From positions 1,985,001 to 2,049,000 of the forward strand of contig NC_059483.1 of NCBI RefSeq assembly GCF_018139145.2: a DNA stretch of 64,000 nucleotides, written 5' to 3'. The DNA comes from Gymnogyps californianus (taxonomy: Eukaryota > Chordata > Aves > Accipitriformes > Cathartidae). Positions 13,365 through 24,900 of the stretch are shown piece after piece. Position 1 is the first letter of the stretch. Each line of letters starts with the position of its first letter. The notes under the pieces are model-generated. The model saw only the letters and a program-made list of their open reading frames with translations. It was not told where the DNA came from and made no database searches. The position numbers and the translations under genes are program-made.

Positions 13365-16300
13365 GCACTCATTTGCATCAGTGCTTTCAATTTGCTCAGA
13401 ATGTTTTCTCATTCAATTATTAGCCTACAGTAAACTAGTTATCAATTAATTGCTAGAAAATGGAAGTGAGTGTGTGTTATTGCTTAGATCTCTAATTGGC
13501 TATACTGTTGCTTTCTTGTTAAATGCTAATTAAAGTTTTGAAACAGCCAAACATTAGTTAACTTTAAATGGTTTAACAAGATACACTAAGGTATAAACAC
13601 ATTTATACTACACATTATTTTTATGCCAGATTATGGGAAACGCAAAGCAAAGATGACAGATTTTTTTTTTTCCCATTAATATATGCCACTATTTCCATGA
13701 TTCTTAATGAAATGAGCAAGGTCTTTTTCTTCATTTCATTTGTTTGTCAAATATCTATTCAACATTGCAAATAACACATGTAAGCCAAAACAAAACTGAC
13801 TGCAAAGTCTTTTTTAATGCTAGTAATTCTAGTTTGTAGTTCACCCAAGGTCTCATTCTGGGGAAAAAACCTTCATATTAACAACAAGCATTATAACCCA
13901 GGACTCTGCATGCTAACACAACACAGCCTTGCCTTCCTTTTCTGCAATTCTGACTCATCTCCAAGAAATAAAGCTCCATGCCCCAGCCACAGTCTTTACT
14001 CACACTCAGCTATTCTGGGGTCTGCGTTCCACATAAGTAGCAAGAGAGTTTTTTTTTTCCCATCAGTGTTTGTATGTATTTTTTTCTTCTTCTTCAATAT
14101 CTTCTTGATATATCACCATGAAACGGGGCTGAGCAGTGCCTCCCTACTTGACTGTGCTGGATGCAGAGCGTGAACCTCCTGCACACGCATCTGTTCACCA
14201 GCTAAAAGTCACTATCACCTATACCCCCTTCTCAGTAACGTACCCTTGTATTTCTCAACTACTCTAATATCTTGTTTCCTTTCTCATCAGCCTTTTTTCT
14301 TAAAATGCAGGAGAACTAGCTCATTGGATCACTAAGTGATCTCATTGCCATGAAGATAAATCGCGTTTTATGCACAAGTTTATCATTTTACCATATTCAT
14401 CTCAGCAACTTTTTGGAGGGAAGAACCTCATTTATGGCTTCCACACACTTTCTAAACCTAAGGAGGAATTGAAAAGTATTCCTGAAAGAAAAACTATCAA
14501 ACTAGATACTAATGTTAAAATCAAGCTCATGCAATTCATCCCAAATTAAAACTATAGGCAAGAAAACAGCTGTAGCAACCCCAAATGTTATTTTTAGTAT
14601 GGCATTTCAAGCCTCAGATTGAGTTCAGTTACTGGAACTAGAAATGTGATAGATTAAAGCTCAGCTTCTCCCTTAGGCATTGCACTCAGTTAAAAAGGTA
14701 TAGTCAAAGGAGAAAAAAAAATCTCAGGACAACATCATCATCTCAGAGCAGTTTTCTACAAAAGGAAGGTGTTTGTATAAAAAACATGAGATGCAAATAT
14801 AAGCAGTTTGTAGCAATCACAAGTACAAACACTGTAACTTTTTCTAACGCTTCTAATTTGGAAGTAATAAATAATTTCATTATAAATCCAAATCTCAATG
14901 AAAATATATCAAGCATTCATTTTTCAGTTCAAGTACATCTGTAGTCATATTTAATTATACTTTGGGTAAGACAGGCAAACACGCCGATTTATTTAGATCC
15001 TGTAGATCAAATAGGGAATTGAAAACTTGACAAAGAGGGATGCAGGAATAATACAAGGCTTCATCTCTATGCTATGGTTTTTCGGCAAGTGTTTTAAAAA
15101 TTTAATTCAAAAATCCACAAGTGCATGCCCTAGTTCCAAGTGTCCTAAGCACAGCTCCCACAGCTGTCATGACCATTAAGGGAGATTTAGAAAGGCCCAA
15201 GTGGTAGTTAGCAGCAGTAAAACCCGGTCAAAGCTGCTGAGTACTTCTGAAAACAAGACAGTAATTTAGTGTCCTAAAGATGGGATTTCTGAAGGCGTTT
15301 CAGTCATTAGAAGAGTAAAAGTCCCATTGATTTTCAGTGGAAATTCATCTCCCTGGGCAGCTGAAAATCCCATTCTGAATGTCAATTAAAGAAGCCCAAA
15401 AGTTAGAACTTTTGGCTGAGATTTGATTGCTACTGCATTACACCTGAATATGGCCCTGGAGCATCTTCAGGGTCTTTCAAACATTCCAGCTCCTGGACTA
15501 ATTTAAAAATATTCTTTGAAATAGAAATATATGCCAGTACATTTATTAATCTACCTGCAAGAGAGTAAACAGATGCTTTAGACCATGTGGCTGCTGCTCC
15601 AGATTCCCGTTCTCCAGGTCTGAGCAGCGAGAGCCCGGAGACGGAGTGAACACCAAAGGGAGCGGGGAGCGACGGCTGGAACGCAAAACAGATCCCGCAG
15701 GCAGAGAGCTGCATCCCACGGCTGCAGCATCTTCCCCAGCCACAGGGCCGGGAAAGCAGACAGGAGCTGTAAGGTGGACGAAGCCCAGCCTGGGCTCCAT
15801 GGGTTCCATACGCCACATCCAGACAGTCAATAAAACAAACATTGCCTACCTACAGCCAATTATCATCACTGAGTTCTTTATTATTTTAAATCAGCAGAAA
15901 TAGAAAATTCCTTTTTTATCCAAAATTTTTCCTCCAGACTGGCCAGCTATGCTATTAACAGGACAGAGATGCCCAGTTTCCCTGCCTGACAATGAGTTTT
16001 TTCCAGGCTCATTTGAAAAGTCAGCCCTCAAGGCTAAATTTTCCAAGAGTTCAGACACACAAGTAGGTTATTGTGCAAGAGCAACTTCTCATAAAGCAGC
16101 TGGATTTCTGCGTTTATGCATACACTTGGTCTGTAGCTAATGCAAGGTAATTCAGGTTAATTTAGAGCTTCTTTCATTAAGCTGATACACAGTAACAAAT
16201 TAAAACTTAAACTATCTGCATGTCTAAGATGGAAGAAGCTATAAAGAATGAGAAGATGCAGAGAAGCATTTAGTTAGTTTCCTAAAGTGATAACGCTTTT

Positions 16301-19300
16301 TTCAGCTTTTATTGATTTCCTAATTTCAACCCGTTTCCATGGCAGCTAGACACTTAGCTTGTCCATCTACCCATCCGCCTGTCCCTCTAGTTGCATGAGG
16401 ACCTTTGAACACCTGGTTCAGAAGGAACAGTTTGATGAAATACCACAGCAGGCTACATGCAGAATGACTGTTGAATAAAAAGAAGATGTTGTGCAAAATC
16501 ACATCCTCCTTGTGAGACCGTGCACTTAAACAGAATATGATATGGCAGTCTAGGTACAAAGCAAGGTTTTGAAGACATCTCAGAGGGGAGGAGGGAGGTG
16601 GAAAGGCTTCGCATCTCCAAAGCATCTAGTCAGTGCATGCATGTTTTCTGCCTTACTGGGAGGCAGCAGGGACAGAGCTGCTGCAGGCTGAGCTCCAGGA
16701 CAGACCAAATTGCCTCGTCCAGCACCTAAATTACTTTGTCCGACACCGCTGCTTTTCTAGCTCCATATTTAAGAACATAAGTGCATCAAAACTGCTCCAT
16801 GTCTGAGCTCCTGTAGGGAGAAAGAGAAAGGAGAAAATTGATGAGAAACCTGCCTGATAAAATAAGAATAATGAAAGAAAAAGTAAAGAAAAAGCTGCCA
16901 CCTAGGAATATTAGATTGAATTTGAGGAAAGATTGTATCTGATCAAAAGCTTGTAACACCAAGGCCTGTACCAGAAATCTAATAAGAGTCAGAGGTTTCT
17001 CTGACTGTTTTGCATACACACTTGCATATCTTTCACTAGAACAGATGAATTGATGGTCTGAATACATACCTTCTGAGAGATAAAGGGAAATCTCTTGGTA
17101 TACAGGTTAATTAGAAATGAAGCTTTGCTCATGTTATTTAACAGTAAACAACTATCACATGAAATAAAATTCACTTTAGTGTACAGCTTAAGTGGAATAA
17201 AGGACCTTTTGAAGGCTCTTTTCACATACACTTTCTTAATATTAGCTGGTGATCAAAATACCTCTTTGAAGCAAGTACGTAATTTCTCGGAGGGAGATGG
17301 CCTGCTGAAGGCCACGTTGGCAACACTGATATTTAAACGCAAGAGTTCAGCCCCAACTCTTGTGTTCGTCCTCCAGGTAAAGCTCATTTGTCACCTCCAT
17401 GCAACTACACAAAGATGAAGACCTGGAAGAACTGTCTGGAGACGTTTCAGAGGAGGACAACTTTGAGACAGGAGAACTATCACAAGCATGCAATGAATGT
17501 TTTTATCTCCAAAGCGGGGAAGTGAGCACTTGTCACTACAACTGATGCCCATGGGGCTGGAGTCCAGGTGAACAAGAATTTCTCAGAGTTCAGCTGGTTA
17601 AAAGGCAGCTCAAGGATAACAGTCTTCTAAAATACATAATGATAAATGAATAAAGGATACAAATCAGCTATTTTTAATGAAAAAAATAAGCTCCCCAGCA
17701 CATTATGAGACAAGTACCCAAATCTTCTCTAATATCCCCCTTGAACATGATTGCCAAAGGCACTAGAAAGGGCCAGTTGTGAAGCTGATGAGTGTTTGTT
17801 TGTATTGTCACGTTAGCACAAAAACTTTCCAGGAAATAAGTCCTTGACAGCAAAAATGATTATTTTTCTCCTCACGGTGGAATGAAACACAGAAACAAAG
17901 TGTACCAGACAGCTGTTTATATATAAAATACAACACAAATAGGTTTCATCACACCTTAAAAGCTTGCAGGAGCACTGTCTAGGAAAACAATTTTTCACAT
18001 CCAAATATTATGGGTCACTTCTGTCACTGAGGCTGAGGAAAATTGTTTGAATATCAAGAATTGTTTGAATTTCACTTGAAGTTCTTATTTTTACATTTAT
18101 CTGGAACAATTTTTAAAACATCTTGGCTGACAAGATTAGAAAATGCAACAAAGAAACATTTATATTTCCTGCAATGGGTTCCTGCAGAAAGATTCAAACA
18201 GAGAATGGCACTCTCCACTGCAAACATACTATACATTAAAAATTGCCATATGCTCTGACCTGATAGCCCAATGTTCTGCCAAGGATACTGGGCTCCAGGA
18301 CATCCTCCAGGAAAGCAGTTTCCTCTGTGTGCACAAGCCCTCTCATTTAACTGCATAACTGGACAGACCTAGCTGTCGAGCAGTCATCAATTACTAAGTT
18401 ATTTGCATTTCAAGTCACACACCATGACCTCATTATGCTATAAACTTCACAACCACAGAATGAAAATATACTTCCTGTCCTCAAACACATAAAATAAGAA
18501 ACCGCGGATGATGGCCAAGAGAAGGGAAAGCACCAGAAAATATCAGGTCATATTGCACAGCACCTCTGGGAGGGGTCCAGCATACCCCCACCCGAACTGG
18601 TCTCGGGCTGAGTGGGTATACGTGCTTGTATATTGATTTATATACATCACATGGGAAGTAAGATTATATACCTGCTAAAAACCAGGAACCCATGTGACAG
18701 TGCTTATTTCAGCAAAATACATTTTATGCAAATTAAATTTTACTAAGATGCTGATTGTTAGCAAAAGAATGCTTTCATCCTGCGTTCGTTCTTACAAGAA
18801 AAAAATATTAATTCAGTTGGCCTGCTTTTATCTCAACTTTCAATTCTTCTAACTCTGCTGATTTCAGAAGAAATATTCCTGATATACGCCAGTGTGAGAG
18901 CTCAAGTACAGATGTCAACATATGAAATACGTGTCTGATTCCTGGGTATACTCTGTAATGCGTTCATAGCCCCACAGTGACTGCAGTATAATTGTCTTCA
19001 TTCCCTACGTGTATTTTAGTAATGGGGATATAATTGTTAGTGGTTATAAGACTTATAATCTCATTACAGCTAACCCTGTTAGCATGCTTTACCTTCAACA
19101 TATGCGTATGTATTCTACTTCACCTCTCATTGAAATACATAAACATTTCTGTTCTTCTGTATCCAGACAAGCCTCATTCCTGCCTCTGACAGTTAGCATG
19201 GCTCGCCAGGAGACACAATGGCCTGAATTGCTTTTAATACATTTAATTCACCAGTTCTGAAACACAGCCAGGAAGTGCGAGGTTTCACGACACGCTGCCA

Positions 19301-19820
19301 TTATCCCATTGCATTTCTGACACTCAGAGAACAAGGATGCAAGAGGAGAAGGTACCCAAAGGTCCATCACTGTCCAGAGACGAGAGATGGTACCTGAAAT
19401 GAAGGCTGACTCTGAGCCAAGCCTGCAGATATGGGTTGCACTGTCTGAACCCAGAGCCAAAAGCTGGTGCTGGCCTTCACCATTCAGCTGGCCTGAGGAC
19501 TTGTCCCTGTTTGATACACCGCTCCCCATCATTTCCAGAAGCCTTTACCGTTGGACTCATCAGACATATGCCAGGTAAAGGTTACAAAAGCTGTTAAACT
19601 AAGCCAATATTTTCCTAATTCTGTGTAAGAACATCAATAGAAATGTAATACACTGTTGCACCATGATCATAGACATACACACACAAATGCATAAATATCT
19701 GATTTGAGGTAGAGGTATCAAATTCCAAACTGGCAAGTGTGGCACTGAGGCCAAAGAGAACTTCAGGACACCTAAACCTACAACTTTAACATTTTAGCTT
19801 ATTCAAGTTTACAACTCTAA
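13365..19820. other. Gene-free stretch with an AT-rich homeodomain-core cluster at its start
   Basis: The part at about 13.42-13.57 kb is very AT-rich and packed with TAAT/ATTA cores. The segment 15.59-15.80 kb is GC-richer and open in both minus and plus frames, with no recognisable product. From 16.2 to 19.8 kb I can assign nothing. Two 11-base repeats (ATTGTTTGAAT) sit close together around 18.04-18.07 kb. Confidence 0.5.
13415..13570. promoter_or_regulatory. Candidate AT-rich noncoding regulatory element
   Basis: A dense run of TAAT/ATTA and AATTAAT-type cores, the recognition cores of homeodomain proteins, just after the AATAAA at 13355. Developmental enhancers in vertebrate gene deserts often look like this. 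The call is inference from composition only, and no conservation data were available. Confidence 0.15.
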
Positions 19821-19823
19821 TAC

Positions 19824-19828
19824 CAAGG
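19824..19828. repeat. Left copy of 5-bp target-site duplication (CAAGG)
   Basis: CAAGG directly before the TG of the LTR relic and identical to the five bases after its CA at 19855-19859. Confidence 0.75.
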
Positions 19829-19854
19829 TGTCCTGGTTTCGTTAAACCACGACA
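19829..19854 (-). mobile_element. 26-bp relic consisting of the two fused ends of an ERVL-type neoavian LTR
   Basis: The 26 bases read TGTCCTGGTTTCG joined directly to TTAAACCACGACA. The first half matches the start, and the second half the end, of the neoavian LTR family seen at 53403-53996 when that copy is read on its minus strand. The whole LTR body is missing. The relic is flanked by a perfect 5-bp direct repeat, CAAGG, at 19824-19828 and 19855-19859. This is the target duplication length expected for ERVL-type integration. The two ends are near-inverted repeats of each other (10 of 11 outer bases), which could have promoted internal deletion through a hairpin. The strand is ambiguous because the ends are quasi-palindromic. 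I give minus only by analogy, since read on plus it begins with the family's 5' end and could equally be a plus-strand insertion. Confidence 0.75.
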
Positions 19855-19859
19855 CAAGG
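19855..19859. repeat. Right copy of 5-bp target-site duplication (CAAGG)
   Basis: Partner of the repeat at 19824-19828. Both copies are intact, so the deletion of the LTR body did not touch the flanks. Confidence 0.75.
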
Positions 19860-21785
19860 CAAAAGAAGTGCTGCTATGTAGAGGGAAGTTCTCAAACTCC
19901 TGTGAAATTAGAAATATTCTAATATTCAGGAATATAAGCCAAGGTTTTAACTTAAGTCATGAGATGAGACTAAGTCCTCAAACCTTAGTACAGCTTTGGA
20001 AAACCCAAGTGACCTTGCCACCAAGTCAATCCGGTCCATAATTTAGTTAGTCAATGCTCAAAATACTCGCAGGTAAATGAGGACAATCAGAAATCAGTTT
20101 CTGAGTTTACCTGATGTGCCCTTTATGATTAACATTCACATGTAAATACTTGATTATATTTTCTGGGGAAAGGGGACTCTGCAGCAAGCCCACGTTCCGT
20201 CTCATTACCTCCAGCGGTGAGGAGCCCGCATCCAGGAGGAACACACAGGTTCAGAGTTTCCTGCAAGTACTTCTTGCAAGGACGATGCTTGCCATTCTGC
20301 TAATTGAAAAAATAAATTAATTACTCCAGCCCAAGTCACGTACATACGACGATATAAGTACAACTGTGGTGTCTGTTAAGGGTACAAATGCAGCAATACG
20401 GGCATGCTGTTCACTGAGGAACAGCTTAGATGTGACAGTGATGGACTCCATAGAGTTCTCTGAACTAGATGTAGCACGAGGATAATCACACACGAACCAC
20501 AAGTTTAAAAGCCTAGAAGGGACTGTGGTTTGTTACAACAAAAATATATGTACATCTAAAAAGCCTGCTGATTCTTCCTGACCTTTTGATATATGCAATT
20601 TCTTTTAACATTAATATATTGCCACTTTTAAAAAGGCACAATTTTATTAATTTGATAAATTGGAAAGGCTTTTGGAAGAAGCTGTTAAGGTTCAATGAAT
20701 AAATCCATTTTTAATACAAAGATCATTTATGTGATAGCCCAGAATGATTCATTCCACTGTCTGTCATTTCAATCCCACTGCCCCACTTAAATCTTCAACA
20801 TCGTTATTTAAAAAAATAAACGACCAAAAGAATGCTTCATGAAATGTTTGTTGAAAAGTGCCAGTGCACTTTTAAATATTGTTAACAGCTCAGTGACTAA
20901 CCAGTCATGGCACCTTCTCCATAGAGAATTCACAGATTGAAATAGTTTGGTTTAAGTTATTATACTTCACTGTTATAAATAATAAAAATTCTCAAATACT
21001 GCCTTACATGAAGAAAAGTCATAAACAAAATAGTATTTTAATGAATCATTAAAACAAAACTACAAATTCTTCTAAAATTAAACTTATGGTGCGTAACATG
21101 TTAACCTAAGGAAATTATTTTTCCATTCAAGTAACAAAACTGAGAAAATACTAGAATAAAAAAAATAATTCAAATCGATTCACCTGCCTGAACAGGTGAA
21201 CAATGTACCTCTGTTGGGTATATGATTTGACATAGATGCACTGTTAAAAGCCACCCTCTTTATGGTAGAAATGTAAAAATAATTAAATATTTATTTTGGT
21301 ATTTAGATTAAATGTGTGGTGTAATAGCATTCACCTTACAACTGTACATATGATGTATTTATGTAATGTATGTTCTGGATGAAGTAAAAAAATTAGAGTT
21401 ATGGTATTTTTAATAAAATACTCATTTTTCAAGTACATTTTTGTACATCATGAGCAGATTTAACCTTAGGTGGTTAGATTTAATTCATTAGCTACATTAT
21501 GCATTGATATCACAGAATAATCTTCTCGTTAGGCCAGCTGCCTTCTTGCAACACTCCTAAAGGTACTTTGAAATCCAATTTTCACATTGAATATAAATCA
21601 GTCTAGTTCTGATTTGGCCAACGATGCACAAAATAGAATATTTAAAACTGTACCTCTGCCATCAGGTCAGGCATCAGGCAGCAGTGAGGGCTGCCGAGGG
21701 CACGAGCCTTGTGTTCCTACAACATCTAATATAAGCTGTAACATCTACTGCTCCGCTTTCCCTGGGATGTTCTCTCTTGTCCTCA
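19860..21785. other. Gene-free stretch, AT-rich
   Basis: Very AT-rich from about 20.5 to 21.5 kb. The part around 21.25-21.45 kb, with repeated TGTA and TTTTAATAAA-like strings, resembles an untranslated 3' region. I found no coding segment to go with it. Confidence 0.5.
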
Positions 21786-21789
21786 AAAG

Positions 21790-21960
21790 AACAAAAGTCA
21801 TTATAAAGAGGTGCTACAAGGCTTTCCCCATGGGCACATCCCAAAGGCAACAGGCTGAAGTGACTTGCTCACAGTCATGGAGGAAGCCTACAGTAAAAAC
21901 AGCGCGAGGACCAGCCCCTTCAACACGAGACCACCTCATCTTTTCCACTGCTCATTCCCC
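21790..21960 (-). repeat. MIR/CORE-SINE-like relic
   Basis: The plus strand carries GAAGTGACTTGCTCACAGTC (about 21857-21876). It is followed by a degenerate version of the 'aggaagcct...cagtaaaa...gaccagccc' core and a terminal segment with C-A-C-G-A-G-A-C-C-A. This order is that of amniote MIR/CORE-SINEs read in reverse, where GAAGTGACTTGCCCAAGGTC is the diagnostic core. The 141-codon open frame at 21587-22012 runs through this relic and is therefore not a gene. Recognition is from memory of the consensus. Confidence 0.6.
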
Positions 21961-21964
21961 AACA

Positions 21965-24900
21965 AAGATAACAGAACATCAAGGAGCCCCCAGATACAAA
22001 TATTCGCAGTGAACATGGAGACAGGCTATTAGCCAGACTGCCTGCCCTCCTGTTCCTCCCATGGAACCGTCTGTGCGATCTGTCATTTCATTTCGCTCTT
22101 AAATATTTCAGATGGAAAAAAGCTTTTAGAAGTGTATCCTCGGTACAAAAAATATTCCATCAGCTTCAGAAGGTTAGCTTTCCTACAAGTTATTTCAATG
22201 CATATTGCTACAATCAAAAGACAATTTTGGTTTATGACAGTTATGATATTTCTAAGTCAAAAGCAAAAATAATTTGGTATGGTATATCACTTTAATTTCC
22301 TCTTATACATAAATCAGATTGTTGTGTTTTGCAATACTACTTCCAACATATTTTCATGCACTTTGGATCTACCCTGAATAACCCTTCCAGAAGAGTCTTT
22401 CAGTGCTCCTGGCAGCATCAGGTTCCATAGAACAGTGTGGTAGGAATTCTTTATCACATTATCTTCAAAGGTATATATTTTTAAGAATGTTTGGCATTTC
22501 AGCCTATATTTTCCACCAGTGTATCGCACCTATGTATTGCACCTGTACACTATGAATGCTCTATGATCTTCCGCAAAGTGTATCTTATCAGTAGAAAGGT
22601 TATTTAATAAATACATAGGAATTACAATCCCCTAGATAAACAGCATGAGAAAAGGCGTGTCCTGAATTCTGGGACAGAAGAGCAGGGCTGGAGCTTTCAG
22701 CATGAAATGCTCAGAGTAAGAGGAGAGAAAGCACTGGGGTCACAACAGACAAAAGACTGAGTCTCTGAAGGACTAAGGAAAGGAGTAATGCAAGCAACCA
22801 CTGTACTGGAAAGCTACATTATGATTGTATGTTGACATAGCAAAAATATTTCATCTGTATGCTGTAGCTTGCAAGTAGAACTGAGACAAGGAGAGAACTA
22901 CAGTGTTCCAAAGAAAAGAAAAATCCCATTTTCTAAAGCAGTTCAGAAAACAGTACATGTCCACATTTCCAAACCACTTCTGAAAACAGAGCTAGAGTCT
23001 TGGATATCTCAGCTGAATAGCTGTCCCAGGGCCAGGACACAGCCTGGAAACAATAGGAGGTTTTCTAAGAATCAGATCCAGGCAGTTCTGGAAGTCCCAA
23101 AAGTTGGGACACCAAAGAGCTGGAGATCAGGTTCAACACCAGCCTCCCGCATGAGCTGCCAATCACCCAGATAAGAATTTAATCAAAGGCAATATACAGC
23201 AACGCTCTCATTTCGATGATGGCAAATCCTACCAGAACAAATGTTTGCCAAACATTTTCAATCATCCCTAGTTTTAAGTGACTTGAACTTCAATGGTTAA
23301 CATGCAGGTTCAGCACCTACTGCAGCCACACAGTACAGAGAGGTACAGTTTGTGGGGAGGGTAATTTCTTTGCTGTCTAATAGCATCACCGAATTATTGA
23401 ATCCACATCCAGCTTAGAAAGTCCTTGAGTTGAAAATGGTTAAAGGCAGAGAGCATAGGAGGAGGAAATTTATTCTTCTTCACCTGCTGCCTAAGCTTTC
23501 GCTGCTGGCTGCTGCCCCAACCAAGCCATGGGGCAGAACAACCCTCGGTCTGACCCAGTACGGGCACCTCCACGATTTTAACAAGTGACACAAGCCACTC
23601 TTCTATTTATTACCTCTCACTACAGCCTTGCCTCATTTACCGTCAGAGCATCATGGTTACCGCAAAATACCAATATTAAGCAGTAAGAGTAATTGAGGCC
23701 CCTATCTTAGGAGACATTGCCAAGTACAATCCAGTTTTATTAAGAGTACTGATCGTGATTTATTTGTGCCTGGGAGAGATTACAGTTCCATCCCCACACA
23801 GTATTATATGACCACTATATATACTGATTTTTCAGACATGATTGATTATATCTTCAGAAGTGATTCATTAAGAGATCCTTTCACACAAAAGTCTCAGAAA
23901 ACATGCTTTGAATCCTTTAATAAAATACAAAGAAAATGTTTTAGCAGCTTATATCAATATTACAGCAGTAAGTGTAAGTTCACCCCCATCTTTTTATTGT
24001 TCAGATGAACATGAACCAGAAAAAGAAATAAAGGTCCTTTGTCCTGTTATTGCACAATTCGAGTAATGGACACCTTTGCAATTTGTATTCATTTTACCCT
24101 ACTGTATGTCAGTCATGATAACCGGCCCTGGTGCATTTATCCAAGATCAGGGCTTCTCATATTCCTGAAGACCATACTGTTGAACCTTCCAAGTAGTTCT
24201 CCAGTAAATGCACTATGCTTCTCCAAAGGTAATAATTTCCACACCACTGCAGAATGCGTTTACAAAACTAATCTTCTAAGGATGAGGAGCCACTGAATTG
24301 AATACCAAAGAGATTTATTCATATAGCTCCATGTTATGTATTATTGATGCTGAAGTTGCTATATCCTTGAGCAGTACAGTCAACTTCATTCTGCCACTCT
24401 CTTGACCCAAAATGCAATTATTTCTTCCATTTTACTCTTTCAATCGATCTCAAAAACCAATCAAGTGTTAAGTAGCTTGCAAGTGTGTTTTGCAGCTTAA
24501 ATGATGATATACTCTCTAAATTATATTACGTACAAAATAATATAAATCCAGGATACAAAAATAATGCTGGATTTTATATTTGCCTCTTCAGTAGACTGTT
24601 ACTGTTATTGCTATCTACGTCTACAACTGCAATTTAGAATAAAGCTGCTGGTTCAAAGCAATGTATGGGGTTTAGTCTTTCTCAATAAATCTGAAGAAAA
24701 AGCCTTGATAAAAGGGCTTGAATCAGCTTCATCCAAGCATTTAAAATTAGGAAAAGATGAAGATAGAGTAGACAATTGTCTGTCAGTTAACTAATCACTT
24801 AACAACATGACAGAAATAGTAACACCCTGAAATAATCAGAAACTTTTTTTTTTTAAATCTGTCACCCTTTGATTATTTTCTTTTAAAAAATAATGCCTGC

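Noticed and set aside
21587..22012. 141-codon plus-strand open frame
   Set aside because: It runs through a MIR/CORE-SINE-like relic at 21790-21960, so the frame is fortuitous.
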